Source: Plantibacter sp. VKM Ac-2880
GTDB taxonomy: Bacteria; Actinomycetota; Actinomycetes; Actinomycetales; Microbacteriaceae
Length of the DNA: 64,000 nt
Direction of reading: 5' to 3'
Assembly: GCF_015351235.1 (NCBI RefSeq)
Contig: NZ_JADKSJ010000001.1
Coordinates: 2,187,668 to 2,251,667 of the forward strand
Within the stretch, counting starts at the first letter, position 1, and each line of letters starts with the position of its first letter. The position numbers and the translations under genes were made by a program. The notes below the pieces were generated by a model that was given only the letters and a program-made list of their open reading frames with translations, did no database searches and was not told the DNA's origin. Positions 10,581-23,342 of this stretch are shown piece by piece.

Positions 10581-12545
10581 GTGACAGTGCTCGATCAGGT
10601 GAACGGCCCACGGGACCTCGACCGCCTCACGGAGGCGGAACTCGTCGAACTCGCCGGAGACATCCGTGCCTTCCTCATCGCCAACGTCTCCAAGACCGGC
10701 GGGCACCTCGGGCCGAACCTCGGCGTCGTCGAACTCACGATCGCCATGCACCGGGTGTTCGACTCCCCGGCGGATCCGATGGTGTTCGACACCGGTCACC
10801 AGTCGTACGTGCACAAACTCCTGACCGGCCGCCAGGAGTTCTCCGGTCTCCGGACCCGTGGAGGCCTCGCCGGCTACCCGCAGCGCTCCGAGTCCGAGCA
10901 CGACATCGTCGAGAGTTCCCACGCGTCGAGTTCCCTCAGCTGGGCGGACGGCATCTCCCGCGCCTTCCAGATGACCGGGCAGGACGAACGACACGTCGTC
11001 GCCGTCGTCGGCGATGGTGCCCTCACCGGTGGGATGACGTGGGAGGCGCTCAACAACATCAGCGACGACAACACCCGCCGACTGGTCATCATCGTGAACG
11101 ACAACGGGCGCTCCTACGCGCCGACGATCGGCGGCATGGCGCGCTTCCTGAGCGGCGTCCGCACCCGCCGGACGTACCGCGACCTGCGCGAACGCAGCCA
11201 GCGCGCGTTCAATCTGCTCGGGGCACCCGGTCGTGCCATCTACCGGGGCGTCCGCGGAGGCGCCCACGGGTTCCTGTCCCGCCTCACGAACAACGAGGCG
11301 CTGTACTCCAACCTCGACATCAAGTACATCGGCCCGGTCGACGGCCACGACCTCCACGCCATGGAGGAGGCACTGACGCAGGCGAAGCACTACGGCGCGC
11401 CCGTCATCGTCCACGCGATCACCGAGAAGGGCCGCGGGTTCCAGCCGGCTCGAGACGACGACGCCGATCAGTTCCATGCGGTCGGCGTCATCGACCCCGA
11501 GACCGGGGAACCGGTCGGGGCGTCGGCACGGCCGTCCTGGACCGCGGTCTTCAGCGAGGAGATGCTCGCGGTGGCCGAGGCTGACGACCGCGTGGTCGCG
11601 ATCACCGCGGCCATGCTGCGACCGGTCGGTCTCCACGCCTTCGCCGAACGCTTCCCCGCGCGGGTGCACGACGTCGGGATCGCCGAGCAGCATGCGTTCA
11701 CCTCGGCCGCAGGGCTCGCCTTCGGTGGTCTGCACCCGGTGGTGGCGGTGTACGCGACCTTCGTGAACCGTGCCTTCGACCAACTACTCATGGACGTCGC
11801 GTTGCACCGCGCCGGGGTCACGATCGTGCTCGACCGCGCCGGGGTGACCGGTCCCGACGGCCCCAGCCACCACGGCATCTGGGACCTCGCCATCCTGCAG
11901 GTCGTCCCCGGCATCCGGATCGCCGCCCCGCGCGACGGTGAGCGGCTGCGGGAGGAGCTCCGCGAGGCCGTCGCCATCGACGACGCTCCGACGGTCGTCC
12001 GGTTCCCGAAGGGCAGCGCCCCCGCCGAACTCCCTGCGGTCGAGCGGCTGCACGACGGCGTCGACGTCCTCCGGACGACCGAGCAGCCGGACGTCCTCAT
12101 CGTCGCCGTCGGTCCGATGGCGCCCATCGCGATCGAGGTGGCGGACCGCCTCGCCCAGCAGGGCATCGGCGCGACCGTCGTCGACCCCCGCTGGGTGGTC
12201 CCCGTCGCCGAGTCCCTCGTCGGGCTTTCGGCCGCACATCGGCTCGTGATCACCATCGAGGACGGCATCCGGGTCGGAGGCATCGGCACCCGCATCCGGC
12301 AGACCCTCCGCGAGGCCGGTGTCGACACGGCCGTCGACGAACTCGGTGTGCCGGACGAGTTCATCGACCACGCCTCCCGGGAGGAGATCCTCGAGGACGC
12401 AGGCCTCACCGCGCAACAGATCGCCCGAGACGTGGTGGCGCAGGTCCTCGGGAGTCGCATCCCCGTCGCCCGACCACTGCCCGGCGACCGCGTCGAGGAC
12501 GACGCGTCGTCGGAGCGGAGCACGACGGGGCCGCACGGCGCCTGA
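10581..12545 (+). CDS. dxs: 1-deoxy-D-xylulose-5-phosphate synthase
   Basis: First enzyme of the MEP isoprenoid pathway: joins pyruvate and glyceraldehyde 3-phosphate, using thiamine diphosphate, to give DXP. The 654-residue chain shows the N-terminal KTGGHLGPNLGVVELT, the ThDP-Mg motif GDGALTGGMTWEALNN, and the pyrimidine-domain DRAGVTGPDGPSHHGIWD, all in the expected order. The start is a GTG with GGAGGGA about 8 bases upstream. The C-terminal 25 residues after the conserved core are Arg/Asp/Ser rich and variable. It stands alone between the acnA terminator and the merR promoter. Confidence 0.95.
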   Translation: MTVLDQVNGPRDLDRLTEAELVELAGDIRAFLIANVSKTGGHLGPNLGVVELTIAMHRVFDSPADPMVFDTGHQSYVHKLLTGRQEFSGLRTRGGLAGYPQRSESEHDIVESSHASSSLSWADGISRAFQMTGQDERHVVAVVGDGALTGGMTWEALNNISDDNTRRLVIIVNDNGRSYAPTIGGMARFLSGVRTRRTYRDLRERSQRAFNLLGAPGRAIYRGVRGGAHGFLSRLTNNEALYSNLDIKYIGPVDGHDLHAMEEALTQAKHYGAPVIVHAITEKGRGFQPARDDDADQFHAVGVIDPETGEPVGASARPSWTAVFSEEMLAVAEADDRVVAITAAMLRPVGLHAFAERFPARVHDVGIAEQHAFTSAAGLAFGGLHPVVAVYATFVNRAFDQLLMDVALHRAGVTIVLDRAGVTGPDGPSHHGIWDLAILQVVPGIRIAAPRDGERLREELREAVAIDDAPTVVRFPKGSAPAELPAVERLHDGVDVLRTTEQPDVLIVAVGPMAPIAIEVADRLAQQGIGATVVDPRWVVPVAESLVGLSAAHRLVITIEDGIRVGGIGTRIRQTLREAGVDTAVDELGVPDEFIDHASREEILEDAGLTAQQIARDVVAQVLGSRIPVARPLPGDRVEDDASSERSTTGPHGA

Positions 12546-12563
12546 TCGCGGATTGCGACGCGC

Positions 12564-12594
12564 TTGACCTCGAGCGCACTCGAAGTCGTATCGT
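12564..12594 (+). promoter_or_regulatory. MerR-type promoter with 19-bp spacer and inverted repeat
   Basis: The -35 TTGACC (12564-12569) and -10 TATCGT (12589-12594) are 19 bp apart, the over-long spacing typical of promoters activated by MerR-family proteins. GACCTCGAG and CTCGAAGTC (12566-12587) form an inverted repeat, 8 of 9 bases matching, inside the spacer. The -10 box ends six bases before the merR ATG, so the transcript is probably leaderless and autoregulated. Confidence 0.75.
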
Positions 12595-12600
12595 GTGGGC

Positions 12601-12980
12601 ATGACCACTCTCCACGAGGGCTACGCCATCTCCGACGTCGCCGACCGCACCGGGCTGAGCGTCCACACACTCCGGTACTACGAGCGCGCGGGTCTCATGC
12701 CACGTCCGATCGGCCGCAGCTCATCGACACACCGCCGCTACACCGACGGCGACGTGTCCTGGGTCGTGTTCCTGACGAGGCTCCGATCGACGGGCATGTC
12801 GATCGCGACGTTGCGTGACTACACGGCGTTGGCCGGGCGCGGTGACGACACCGCCGAGGCGAGACTCGAGCTGCTGCTGCGGCATCGGATCTCGTTCCTG
12901 GCCCGCCTCGAGGAGATGCAGCAGTCGCTGGAGGTCATCGATCGCAAGATCGAACTCTACACAGAACAGGTGGCAACACG

Positions 12981-12984
<4 letters not shown>
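12601..12984 (+). CDS. MerR family transcriptional regulator
   Basis: DNA-binding regulator of 127 residues. The winged helix-turn-helix is at the N-terminus ([25 protein letters not shown], then [23 protein letters not shown]), followed by a dimerising coiled coil. There is no cysteine, so it is not a metal sensor of the classical kind; it resembles the MerR group that controls aldo-keto reductases and aldehyde-stress genes. ATG 12601 is preferred over GTG 12595. It overlaps the aldo/keto reductase gene by 4 bp, and the pair is probably controlled by the regulator through the 19-bp-spacer promoter. Confidence 0.88.
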
Positions 12985-16203
<3,219 letters not shown>

Positions 16204-17409
16204 CTACTTGCGTCCCTTCTTGCCGGTGAAGTGCGGGTTCTCCCAGATCACGGTGCCACCCTGGCCGAGCCCGACGCACATGGCGGTGAGTCCGTACCGC
16301 ACCTCGGGGTGCTCGGCGAACTGGGCGGCGAGCTGGATCATGAGCCGGACGCCGGATGCCGCGAGCGGGTGTCCGACGGCGATCGCGCCGCCCCACGGGT
16401 TCACCCGCGGGTCTTCGTCGTCGATGCCGAAGTGGTCGAGGAAGGAGAGCACCTGGACGGCGAAGGCCTCGTTCAGTTCGAACAGGCCGATGTCGTCGAT
16501 GGAGAGACCCGCCTTGCGCAGGGCCTTCTCGGTGGACGGAACGGGGCCGATGCCCATGATCTCCGGTTCGACACCGGCGAAGGCGAAGCTGACGAGCCGC
16601 ATCTTCGACGTCAGGCCCAGCTCCTTGGCCGTCTCGGCGCTCGCGAGCATGCTCACGGTCGCTCCGTCGGTCAACGGCGAGGCGTTGCCGGCCGTGACGC
16701 GGCCGTGCGGCCGGAACGGCGTCTTCAGTCCGGCGAGACCCTCCATGGTGGTCTCGGGCCGCAGACCTTCGTCGCTCGTGGCGAGTCCCCAACCGCTGTC
16801 GCTCCGGAGGGCGACCGGGATGAGGTCCGGCTGGAGGCGTCCCGCCTCGTAGGCCGCCGCGACCTTCTGCTGACTCCGCATGCCGAAGCGGTCGGAGCGT
16901 TCCTTCGTCAGGTGCGGGAACCGGTCGTGGATGCGTTCCGCCGTCTTGCCCATGTTCAGCGCGTCCTCGCTCACGAGTCGCTCGGCGAGGAAGCGGGGGT
17001 TCGGGTCGGCGTCGAGCCCCATCGGGTGGCGGCCCATGTGCTCGACACCGCCGGCGAGGACGAGGTCGTAGGCACCGAACGCGATGCCGCTGCCCAGGGT
17101 GGTGACCGAGGTCATCGCCCCCGCGCACATGCGGTCGATCGCGAAGCCGGGGACGGACTTCGGCAGGCCCGCGAGCAGTGCCGCGGTGCGGCCGAGCGTG
17201 AGCCCCTGGTCACCCTGCTGGGTCGTGGCGGCGATGGCCACCTCGTCGATCCGGTCGAGTGGCAGACCAGGGTGGCGTTCGAGCAATCCGATGATCGCCT
17301 TGACGATCAGATCGTCGGCCCTGGTGTTCCAGTACATGCCCTTCTCGCCGGCTCGTCCGAACGGCGTCCGGACTCCATCAACGAATACGACGTCGGCTTG
17401 TTCGGCCAC
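16204..17409 (-). CDS. fadA: Acetyl-CoA acyltransferase (3-ketoacyl-CoA thiolase)
   Basis: Thiolytic last step of beta-oxidation. The 401-residue protein has the acylated nucleophile in DRMCAGAMTS near residue 94, the NEAFAV stretch, GHPLAASG with the catalytic His, and the second catalytic Cys in CVGLGQGG. The GTG start at 17409 is preceded by GAGGAGG. It lies upstream of and directly abuts fadB, and downstream of rnd by 73 bp, so it may have its own promoter. The intact set of catalytic residues and the fadB partner favour a degradative thiolase over a biosynthetic one. Confidence 0.93.
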   Translation of the reverse strand: MAEQADVVFVDGVRTPFGRAGEKGMYWNTRADDLIVKAIIGLLERHPGLPLDRIDEVAIAATTQQGDQGLTLGRTAALLAGLPKSVPGFAIDRMCAGAMTSVTTLGSGIAFGAYDLVLAGGVEHMGRHPMGLDADPNPRFLAERLVSEDALNMGKTAERIHDRFPHLTKERSDRFGMRSQQKVAAAYEAGRLQPDLIPVALRSDSGWGLATSDEGLRPETTMEGLAGLKTPFRPHGRVTAGNASPLTDGATVSMLASAETAKELGLTSKMRLVSFAFAGVEPEIMGIGPVPSTEKALRKAGLSIDDIGLFELNEAFAVQVLSFLDHFGIDDEDPRVNPWGGAIAVGHPLAASGVRLMIQLAAQFAEHPEVRYGLTAMCVGLGQGGTVIWENPHFTGKKGRK

Positions 17410-17482
17410 GTTGCCTCCTCATTCTCGGGTACGCCCCGATCCTAGGCGGCGGACGCGTGCCGACACCCGGGTGCAACGCTTC

Positions 17483-18730
17483 CTACGAAGCGTCCGGGGC
17501 AGGCTCCTCGAGCGATTGGGCCGACTCCACAAAGGCGTCGGTGATCGCGCGTGCCGTCGCATCGATCTGCCAGGGCCGAGCCTCGTGCTCCGCGAGGGCT
17601 GCGGCGACCGCTTCGACGGAGAGCGGCTCGGGCGGCGACCACGCCAGGCGGCGCAGCGTCTCGGGGGTGAGCAGATTCTCGACGGGCATCGTCAGGAACT
17701 CCGCCGTCGCGAGGATCCGCGTCCGGGCCGCGGTGTACCTGGCGTGCGCCTCCGGGTTCTTGTCGGACCAGCTGCGCGGGGGAGGGAGCGTGTCGCTGCT
17801 CGGGCGGGCGCCGGGCAGGTCCTCGGTGGTCTGGCCCGTGTGGATCGCATTCCACCAGAGGTCGAGCTCCGTGCGGCTCGCACGACCTCGGAAGTCGGAG
17901 AGTGCCGCGAGGTCGCGCTTCGACGCCGGGTTCGCCTTCGCGGCGGCGGTGATCGACGCATCGGGGATGAGTCGACCCGGCGCGGTGTCGCGGCGCTGTG
18001 CGAGGGCGTCACGAGCGAGCCACAGCTCTCGGGCGACCGCGAGGTTCCGCTGCCCGCGGACGGCGTGGAGTCCGGAGAGCCGACGCCACGGTTCAGCCCG
18101 GGGCGCTTTGGCCTCGCGCGCGAGGGTCGCCTCGAACTCTTGACGGGCGATGTCGCTCTTGCCTGCCTCCTCGATGCGGGCCGCCAGTTCCTCCGCGGCA
18201 TCCACGAGGAGTTCGACGTCGAGCGCCGCGTATTCGAGCCAGGCGGCAGGCAGTGGACGGGTCGACCAGTCGGCCGCGGAGTGCTCCTTGGCCAGGTGGA
18301 TCCCCAGCAGCTCCTCGACCACGGCGCCGAGCCCGACCCGCGGCAGGCCGAGCAGCCGCGCACCGAGTTCGGTGTCGAAGAGTTCACTCGGATCGACGCC
18401 CACCTCGCGGAGACAGGCGAGGTCCTGACTCGCGGCATGGAGGATCGACCGCTCACCCTGGATCAGCTCGCCGAGTTCGGCCATGGAGCCGATCGCCGGC
18501 GGGTCGTACAGGAACACACCCGCGCCGCGGCGGTAGACCTGGATGAGGTAGGCACGCTGGGAGTAGCGGTACCCGGAAGCACGCTCGGCGTCGAGCGCGA
18601 ACGGGCCGTTCCCGGCTGCCAGGACCTCGAGCGAGGCGAGGTAGACCTCGCGGGTGTCGGTGACGATCCGTGGTCCGCTGGGCGCGGGTGGGTCGAGCAG
18701 CGGTGCTGGTTCGGGGGCCGCGTCACTCAC
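17483..18730 (-). CDS. rnd: Ribonuclease D (HRDC domain)
   Basis: 3'-5' exoribonuclease of 415 residues, thought to trim tRNA and other stable RNAs. DEDD-family motifs are visible: ALDAERASGY (Exo I), HAASQDLACL (Exo II) and YAALDVELL (Exo III, DEDDy). An HRDC domain follows at about residues 210-290. The GTG start at 18730 is chosen because it overlaps the DUF3000 stop by 8 bp, a common translational coupling in this pair, and it gives the family's N-terminus; the frame is open further upstream. The DUF3000-rnd pair is conserved in actinobacteria. Confidence 0.88.
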   Translation of the reverse strand: MSDAAPEPAPLLDPPAPSGPRIVTDTREVYLASLEVLAAGNGPFALDAERASGYRYSQRAYLIQVYRRGAGVFLYDPPAIGSMAELGELIQGERSILHAASQDLACLREVGVDPSELFDTELGARLLGLPRVGLGAVVEELLGIHLAKEHSAADWSTRPLPAAWLEYAALDVELLVDAAEELAARIEEAGKSDIARQEFEATLAREAKAPRAEPWRRLSGLHAVRGQRNLAVARELWLARDALAQRRDTAPGRLIPDASITAAAKANPASKRDLAALSDFRGRASRTELDLWWNAIHTGQTTEDLPGARPSSDTLPPPRSWSDKNPEAHARYTAARTRILATAEFLTMPVENLLTPETLRRLAWSPPEPLSVEAVAAALAEHEARPWQIDATARAITDAFVESAQSLEEPAPDAS

Positions 18731-19319
18731 GGTGAGCTCGTTTGACGGACAACAGGGACACCCCTTCGGTGGTCGGAGGCAAGCCGGCGAGCATGCACAG
18801 CAGCTCTCCCCATCCTTCCACGTGCGCCGCGACGTCGCTCTCGAGCGGGGTCCACGAGGCCCGGAGCTCGATCTGGGCGCCGTCGCCCTGGCGAGCCAGT
18901 TCGCCGAAGCCGCTCGAGATGATCTTCGTCGCCGTCCCGGACGCGGCCTGGTAGGTGGCACCCCGGGTGTCCAATGCGTCGACGAGCCAGGACCAGGCGA
19001 CGTCGGCGAGGAAGGGGTCGAGGCCGATCTCGGTCTCCAGCGGCGCCTGCGCGAAGCAGACGACGCGGAAGCGACCACCCCAGGCCTCCGAGCCCTCCGG
19101 GTCGTAGAGGAGCACGAAGCGTCCCGTGCCGAGGTCCGAGTCCGCGTCGTGTCGACTCGGCGAGACGTCCGCCGCGAGGGCGATCGCGAACGGCGCGAGG
19201 TTGCTCGGCGCAGGGATCTCCGTGACCCGCAGATCGGGTCGGACGGCAGCCGCGCGAACAGCGTCCACCGCTCGGGCGAACTCTTCGGGAACCTTTGCCG
19301 TCGTCGGACTCTCTACCAC
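18723..19319 (-). CDS. DUF3000 domain-containing protein
   Basis: Actinobacterial protein of 198 residues and unknown function, without membrane segments. Conserved-looking regions are VTEIPAPSNLAPFAIALAAD, RFVLLYDPEGSEAWGG and the C-terminal EGWGELLCMLAGLPP. It precedes rnd with an 8-bp overlap and is divergent from the alpha/beta hydrolase gene (25-bp gap between the two start codons). Confidence 0.85.
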   Translation of the reverse strand: MVESPTTAKVPEEFARAVDAVRAAAVRPDLRVTEIPAPSNLAPFAIALAADVSPSRHDADSDLGTGRFVLLYDPEGSEAWGGRFRVVCFAQAPLETEIGLDPFLADVAWSWLVDALDTRGATYQAASGTATKIISSGFGELARQGDGAQIELRASWTPLESDVAAHVEGWGELLCMLAGLPPTTEGVSLLSVKRAHRE

Positions 19320-19344
19320 GACTGAAGACTAGAGTTACATCCCG

Positions 19345-20604
19345 ATGAATGGGCAGAGGCACGCCGGGCGGAGACGCGGACCCGGGTCGTGGACGGGCGG
19401 TCTTGGATCGACGATCAGCGAGGTCCGTCGGCGACGTTCACCGGTCACCGACGCGGTCTTGATCGCGGGTGGCGCAACGGCCGCCGTCGGCGCTCTGGGG
19501 CTCGCGATCGTGGCGACCATCGCTCGGAAGGTCGTGGTGCCCGCCCGCGACCGACCGAGCGAGGCGCGCATCCTCGCGCTCGATCGAGAGGCGGGGACGC
19601 TCGAACTGGTCGCGACCCCGGACACCGTGGTCCCCGGCCGGTACGGCAGCTGGGTCACCCGGCGGGCCGCCTACGTGCAACTGGGCGACATCGTCGAGAT
19701 GCGCCAGCACACCGTCGTCCGCACGCTGCTGGGCGGAGACGTCGACGCGCTCCGGGTCGGTCAGGAGGCCGAGTTCAGCGGGTGGTTCTTCCGGCGGCCC
19801 GACGAACTGGGTCTCGCCGCGGAGGATGTGCTCGTACCGACACCGCTCGGCCCCGCCCCGGCGTGGGCGATCCATCCGGAGGAAGGCCCGTCGACGCGAT
19901 GGGCCGTGCTCGTGCACGGTCGGGGAACCACCCGGTCCGAAGCCCTGCGGGCCGTACCCAGCTTCCGGAACGCCGGGTACTCCTGCCTCCTCGTCTCCTA
20001 CCGGAACGACGGGGACGCACCGCCGGCACTCGACTTCCGGTACGCCCTCGGCGACGAGGAGTGGCGGGACGTCGACGCGGCGATCGACTGGGTGCGCGAA
20101 CAGGGTGCCGCGGACGTGGTGCTCATGGGATGGTCCATGGGCGGTGCCATCGTGCTGCAGGCCTCACGCCGGACGACGCACCCCGAGCTGATCCGTGCCG
20201 TCGCCCTCGACTCGCCGGTCATCGACTGGGTGGACGTCCTGCAGCACCAGGCCCGGGAGAACCGCATCCCGAGCGTGGTGGGGCGCGTCGCGCTGCTCGC
20301 CATCAGCCGTCGGTGGGGGAGACTCCTCACCGGACAGGCGACGAGCATCGACCTCGCCAGACTCGACTACGTCGCCAACGCCGCCGACCTCGCGCTGCCC
20401 ATCCTCCTGATGCACAGCGACGACGACGGGTACGTCCCGGCCGGACCGTCGAGGGCCCTCGCGCTCGCCCGCCCGGACATCGTGACCTTCGTCCCGTTCA
20501 CCGTCGCCAGACACACGAAGCTCTGGAACTACGACCCGGAGCGCTGGACCGCGGCAGTGTCGGACTGGCTCGACGAGATCGTGCCGCTCCCACCCGGGCA
20601 CTGA
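19345..20604 (+). CDS. Alpha/beta hydrolase (membrane-anchored)
   Basis: Protein of 419 residues with one N-terminal hydrophobic segment (VLIAGGATAAVGALGLAIVATIA, cut here as about residues 38-60), a middle linker domain of about 110 residues, and a C-terminal alpha/beta hydrolase fold. The nucleophile elbow is GWSMGG, with the catalytic Asp in MHSDDDGYVP and His in ARHTKLWNY. A TAGAGT -10 box lies 9 bases before the ATG. The N-terminal 30 residues are Arg/Gly rich and may not be translated; no better start is obvious. The substrate is unknown. Confidence 0.78.
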   Translation: MNGQRHAGRRRGPGSWTGGLGSTISEVRRRRSPVTDAVLIAGGATAAVGALGLAIVATIARKVVVPARDRPSEARILALDREAGTLELVATPDTVVPGRYGSWVTRRAAYVQLGDIVEMRQHTVVRTLLGGDVDALRVGQEAEFSGWFFRRPDELGLAAEDVLVPTPLGPAPAWAIHPEEGPSTRWAVLVHGRGTTRSEALRAVPSFRNAGYSCLLVSYRNDGDAPPALDFRYALGDEEWRDVDAAIDWVREQGAADVVLMGWSMGGAIVLQASRRTTHPELIRAVALDSPVIDWVDVLQHQARENRIPSVVGRVALLAISRRWGRLLTGQATSIDLARLDYVANAADLALPILLMHSDDDGYVPAGPSRALALARPDIVTFVPFTVARHTKLWNYDPERWTAAVSDWLDEIVPLPPGH

Positions 20605-20671
20605 ACGGGATTCCGCGGGTGCTCCCGCGACCGTACGCCGGCTCGGCGGGCGAGCAGGGGTGGCGGCACCG

Positions 20672-21106
20672 TCAGGCGAACTCGCGGAGGCGACGCTTGG
20701 CGCGACCGAGGAGGGCCGACATCCCTCGCAGTCGGAGCGGGGAGACCGCGCGCGACAGTCCGATCATCTGCGGGAAGTCGTCCGGGACGGCGAGCACCTC
20801 GTCGACCGTCAAGCCCTCGAGCCCCTGGACCAGGATGCTCGCGAACCCGCGCGTCGTCGGTGCCTCCTCCGGCGCCGTGGCGAACAGGTGCACGATCCCG
20901 TCCTCGTCGACCTCGATGAAGAAGAACACGGGCGCCTGACACTCGAGCACGCGTTCCATGAGGTCCGGGTGGTCGCGGTAGCGCTCGGGCAGCGGCGGCA
21001 ACTCGTCGCTGAACTCGAGCAGCAGTTGGAGCCGGGATCGTTCCTCGACGGCGAGGAATTCGTCGCGGATCTCGGCGAGGTTCGGGGCGAGGAGGGCATC
21101 GGTCAT
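20672..21106 (-). CDS. sufE: SufE family sulfur acceptor protein
   Basis: Accepts persulfide sulfur from a cysteine desulfurase and passes it on for Fe-S cluster assembly. The 144-residue protein has the acceptor cysteine in LECQAPVFFFIE and the family's C-terminal RLRGMSALLGRAKRRL. ATG 21106 is preceded by GGAGGAACC, which decides the start over an open frame reaching 21343. It lies downstream of a rhodanese gene on the same strand, as in many actinobacteria, but a hairpin stands between the two. Confidence 0.9.
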   Translation of the reverse strand: MTDALLAPNLAEIRDEFLAVEERSRLQLLLEFSDELPPLPERYRDHPDLMERVLECQAPVFFFIEVDEDGIVHLFATAPEEAPTTRGFASILVQGLEGLTVDEVLAVPDDFPQMIGLSRAVSPLRLRGMSALLGRAKRRLREFA

Positions 21107-21139
21107 GGTTCCTCCAGTATCGCAGCCACCGGACGCGGA

Positions 21140-21177
21140 ACCGCCCTCCGAGCCGCGGACGGGTCTCGGAGGGCGGT
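21140..21177 (-). terminator. Hairpin between the rhodanese and sufE genes
   Basis: ACCGCCCTCCGAG pairs perfectly with CTCGGAGGGCGGT around a 12-base loop, 15 bp after the rhodanese stop codon. It probably ends or attenuates that transcript, so sufE may need its own promoter or receive readthrough only. Confidence 0.7.
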
Positions 21178-21191
21178 CAGGGAACGCGCGG

Positions 21192-22094
21192 TCAGCGCGT
21201 CGGCACCGCACCGGGCTCGGAGCCCTGCGTGATCGGCACCCGCACGGCGCTGCCCCACTCCGTCCACGAGCCGTCGTAGTTGCGGACGTCGTCGAAGCCC
21301 AGGAGGTGCTGCAGCACGAACCAGGTGTGGCTCGACCGCTCACCGATGCGGCAGTAGGCGATCACCTCGTCGCCCTCGGCCAGACCGGCCCCGTCCCGGT
21401 AGATCGCGTCCAGCTCCTCGACCGGGCGGAACGTGCCGTCCTCGGCCACGGCCTTGCCCCACGGGACACTCTGGGCGCTCGGGATGTGCCCGGCGCGGAG
21501 CGCACCCTCCTCGGGGTAGGCGGGAGCGGTCGTCCGCTCGCCGCTGTACTCCTCGGGGGAGCGCACGTCGATGAGCGGCTTCCCGAGGTGCGCGAGCACG
21601 TCGTCCTTGTAGGCGCGGAGCTTCGAGTCGTCGCGCTCGACGACGGGGTAGGTGGTCGCCTCGCGGTCGGCGACGTCGCGGGTGATCGCCCGGCCGTCCG
21701 CTATCCACTTGTCGCGCCCGCCGTCCAGCAGGCGGACGTCCTCGTGTCCGAAGAGGCTGAACACCCAGAGCGCGTAGGCGGCCCACCAGTTGTTCTTGTC
21801 GCCGTAGACGACGATCGTGTCGTCACGGGAGATCCCTCGGGAGCCGAGCAGTTCCGCGAAGGCTGCGCCGTCGATGTAGTCGCGCTCGACGGGGTCGTTG
21901 AGGTCCGTGTGCCAGTCGATCTTCACCGCACCCGGGATGTGACCGGCTTCGTACAGCAACACGTCCTCGTCGGACTCGACGACGACGAGCCCCGGTTCGC
22001 CCAGGTGCGCTTCCAGCCAATCCGCCGTGACGAGGCGCTCGGGGTGGGCGTAGGCGGCGAACTTGGTCGAGGTCGAATCGGCGTCGACGGTCAT
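21192..22094 (-). CDS. sseA: Thiosulfate sulfurtransferase (two-domain rhodanese)
   Basis: Transfers sulfane sulfur from thiosulfate or 3-mercaptopyruvate to an acceptor. In 300 residues there are two rhodanese domains. The second has the active-site loop CRIGERSS near residue 250; the first has Asp in place of Cys ([10 protein letters not shown]) and is structural. ATG 22094 follows GGAGGTACC and is chosen over the longer open frame. Its neighbour sufE suggests a shared role in sulfur mobilisation, possibly feeding Fe-S biogenesis. Confidence 0.88.
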   Translation of the reverse strand: MTVDADSTSTKFAAYAHPERLVTADWLEAHLGEPGLVVVESDEDVLLYEAGHIPGAVKIDWHTDLNDPVERDYIDGAAFAELLGSRGISRDDTIVVYGDKNNWWAAYALWVFSLFGHEDVRLLDGGRDKWIADGRAITRDVADREATTYPVVERDDSKLRAYKDDVLAHLGKPLIDVRSPEEYSGERTTAPAYPEEGALRAGHIPSAQSVPWGKAVAEDGTFRPVEELDAIYRDGAGLAEGDEVIAYCRIGERSSHTWFVLQHLLGFDDVRNYDGSWTEWGSAVRVPITQGSEPGAVPTR

Positions 22095-22252
22095 GGGTAC
22101 CTCCGGTCGTGCAGCTGGCTGCGATGGGGCTCGGGTGTCGTGCATCTAGGCTGGAAGCCTGTCCCTTCGACAGTACGCCGTCCGGGCCGTCGCCCCGCAC
22201 CGATCCGTCAGACGCCGTAACCCTGCACCAGACTCAGAGCCAGAGGTTTGCC

Positions 22253-23293
22253 GTGACCACGTCCTCCGTCCCGACCGGGAACCGCAGCCTCACGGACCGC
22301 AATCCGGCAGTCAGCGGAGCCGAGATCGTCGCCAGCCTGACGCCGCCGCGACAGTTCCACGAGGCGAGCTTCGACTCGTACCGTCCCGATCCCGACTACC
22401 CGGGCCAGGCGGCCGCCGTCGAACAGTTGCGTGGATTCTTCGCTCCGCAGGCCGGCGGCGGAGGCGGCTTCTTCGGCCGACGGAAGTCCAAGGAACCGAA
22501 GGCCAAGCCCGGCGTCTACCTCGACGGCGGCTTCGGTGTCGGTAAGACTCACCTGCTGGCGGCGCTCTGGCACGACGCACCCGGTCGGAAGAAGTACTTC
22601 GGCACCTTCATCGAGTACACCGCACTCGTCGGCGCGCTCGGGTACGCGGCGACGGTCGCCGAACTGAGCGGTGCCACGCTCATCTGCATCGACGAGTTCG
22701 AGCTCGACGACCCAGGCGACACCATGGTGATGACCCGACTGCTCGGCGAACTCGTCTCGACCGGCACCCGGATCGCGGCGACCTCCAACACGCCGCCGAA
22801 CGCCCTCGGCGAGGGTCGCTTCGCCGCAGCCGACTTCCTCCGCGAGATCCAGGCCATCAGCGCCAACTTCGAGACGCTGCGCATCGACGGGACCGACTAC
22901 CGCCGCCGCAGCATCGAGGGACACGCGGTCGTGAGTTCCGACGAGCGGTTCGACGAACGCGTCGCGGACGCCGCAGCCGCCGGGCGCCACGTCACCGTCG
23001 ACGGCTTCGACGAGCTCATCACCCATCTCGCGGCCGTGCATCCCTCCCGGTTCATCGGACTGCTCGAGGGGGTCGACGTCATCGCGCTCCGCGAGGTGCA
23101 CGTCCTCACCGACCAGGGCCAGGCGCTGCGCCTCGTCGCCTTCATCGACCGCGTGTACGACGCCCAGATCCCCATGGTCACGACCGGGACCGCCCTGGAC
23201 GAGGTCTTCGGCGGCGACATGCTGAACGGTGGCTACCGCAAGAAGTACCTGCGGGCGATGTCGCGCATGATCGCCCTCACCTCGATGGAGTGA
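22253..23293 (+). CDS. zapE: Cell division protein ZapE (AFG1-like ATPase)
   Basis: AAA-type ATPase of the AFG1/LACE1 group, 346 residues; ZapE of E. coli acts on FtsZ rings under stress, and the actinobacterial role is not established. The Walker A motif is DGGFGVGKTHLL near residue 90 and Walker B is LICIDEFELDD; the sensor stretch IAATSNTPP follows. A Gly/Lys-rich insertion sits just before Walker A. The GTG start at 22253 is preferred over an upstream ATG at 22109 because the family begins near here. It is divergent from the rhodanese gene. Confidence 0.88.
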   Translation: MTTSSVPTGNRSLTDRNPAVSGAEIVASLTPPRQFHEASFDSYRPDPDYPGQAAAVEQLRGFFAPQAGGGGGFFGRRKSKEPKAKPGVYLDGGFGVGKTHLLAALWHDAPGRKKYFGTFIEYTALVGALGYAATVAELSGATLICIDEFELDDPGDTMVMTRLLGELVSTGTRIAATSNTPPNALGEGRFAAADFLREIQAISANFETLRIDGTDYRRRSIEGHAVVSSDERFDERVADAAAAGRHVTVDGFDELITHLAAVHPSRFIGLLEGVDVIALREVHVLTDQGQALRLVAFIDRVYDAQIPMVTTGTALDEVFGGDMLNGGYRKKYLRAMSRMIALTSME

Positions 23294-23311
23294 CCGGTCC
23301 CGCCGGGTCAG

Positions 23312-23327
23312 GAAACACGCTGTTTAC
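23312..23327 (+). promoter_or_regulatory. Additional GlnR-like half-site pair upstream of amtB
   Basis: GAAAC and TTTAC occur six bases apart (23312-23316 and 23323-23327), the spacing of a GlnR half-site pair. It is 16 bp upstream of the main box and not in the same helical phase. Confidence 0.35.
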
Positions 23328-23342
23328 CTGGGCGGCGCTCGC

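Noticed and set aside
20614-20629. Short hairpin after the alpha/beta hydrolase gene as a terminator
   Set aside because: CGCGGG-tgct-CCCGCG is only 6 bp, without a U-tract, and such repeats are frequent by chance in this GC-rich sequence.
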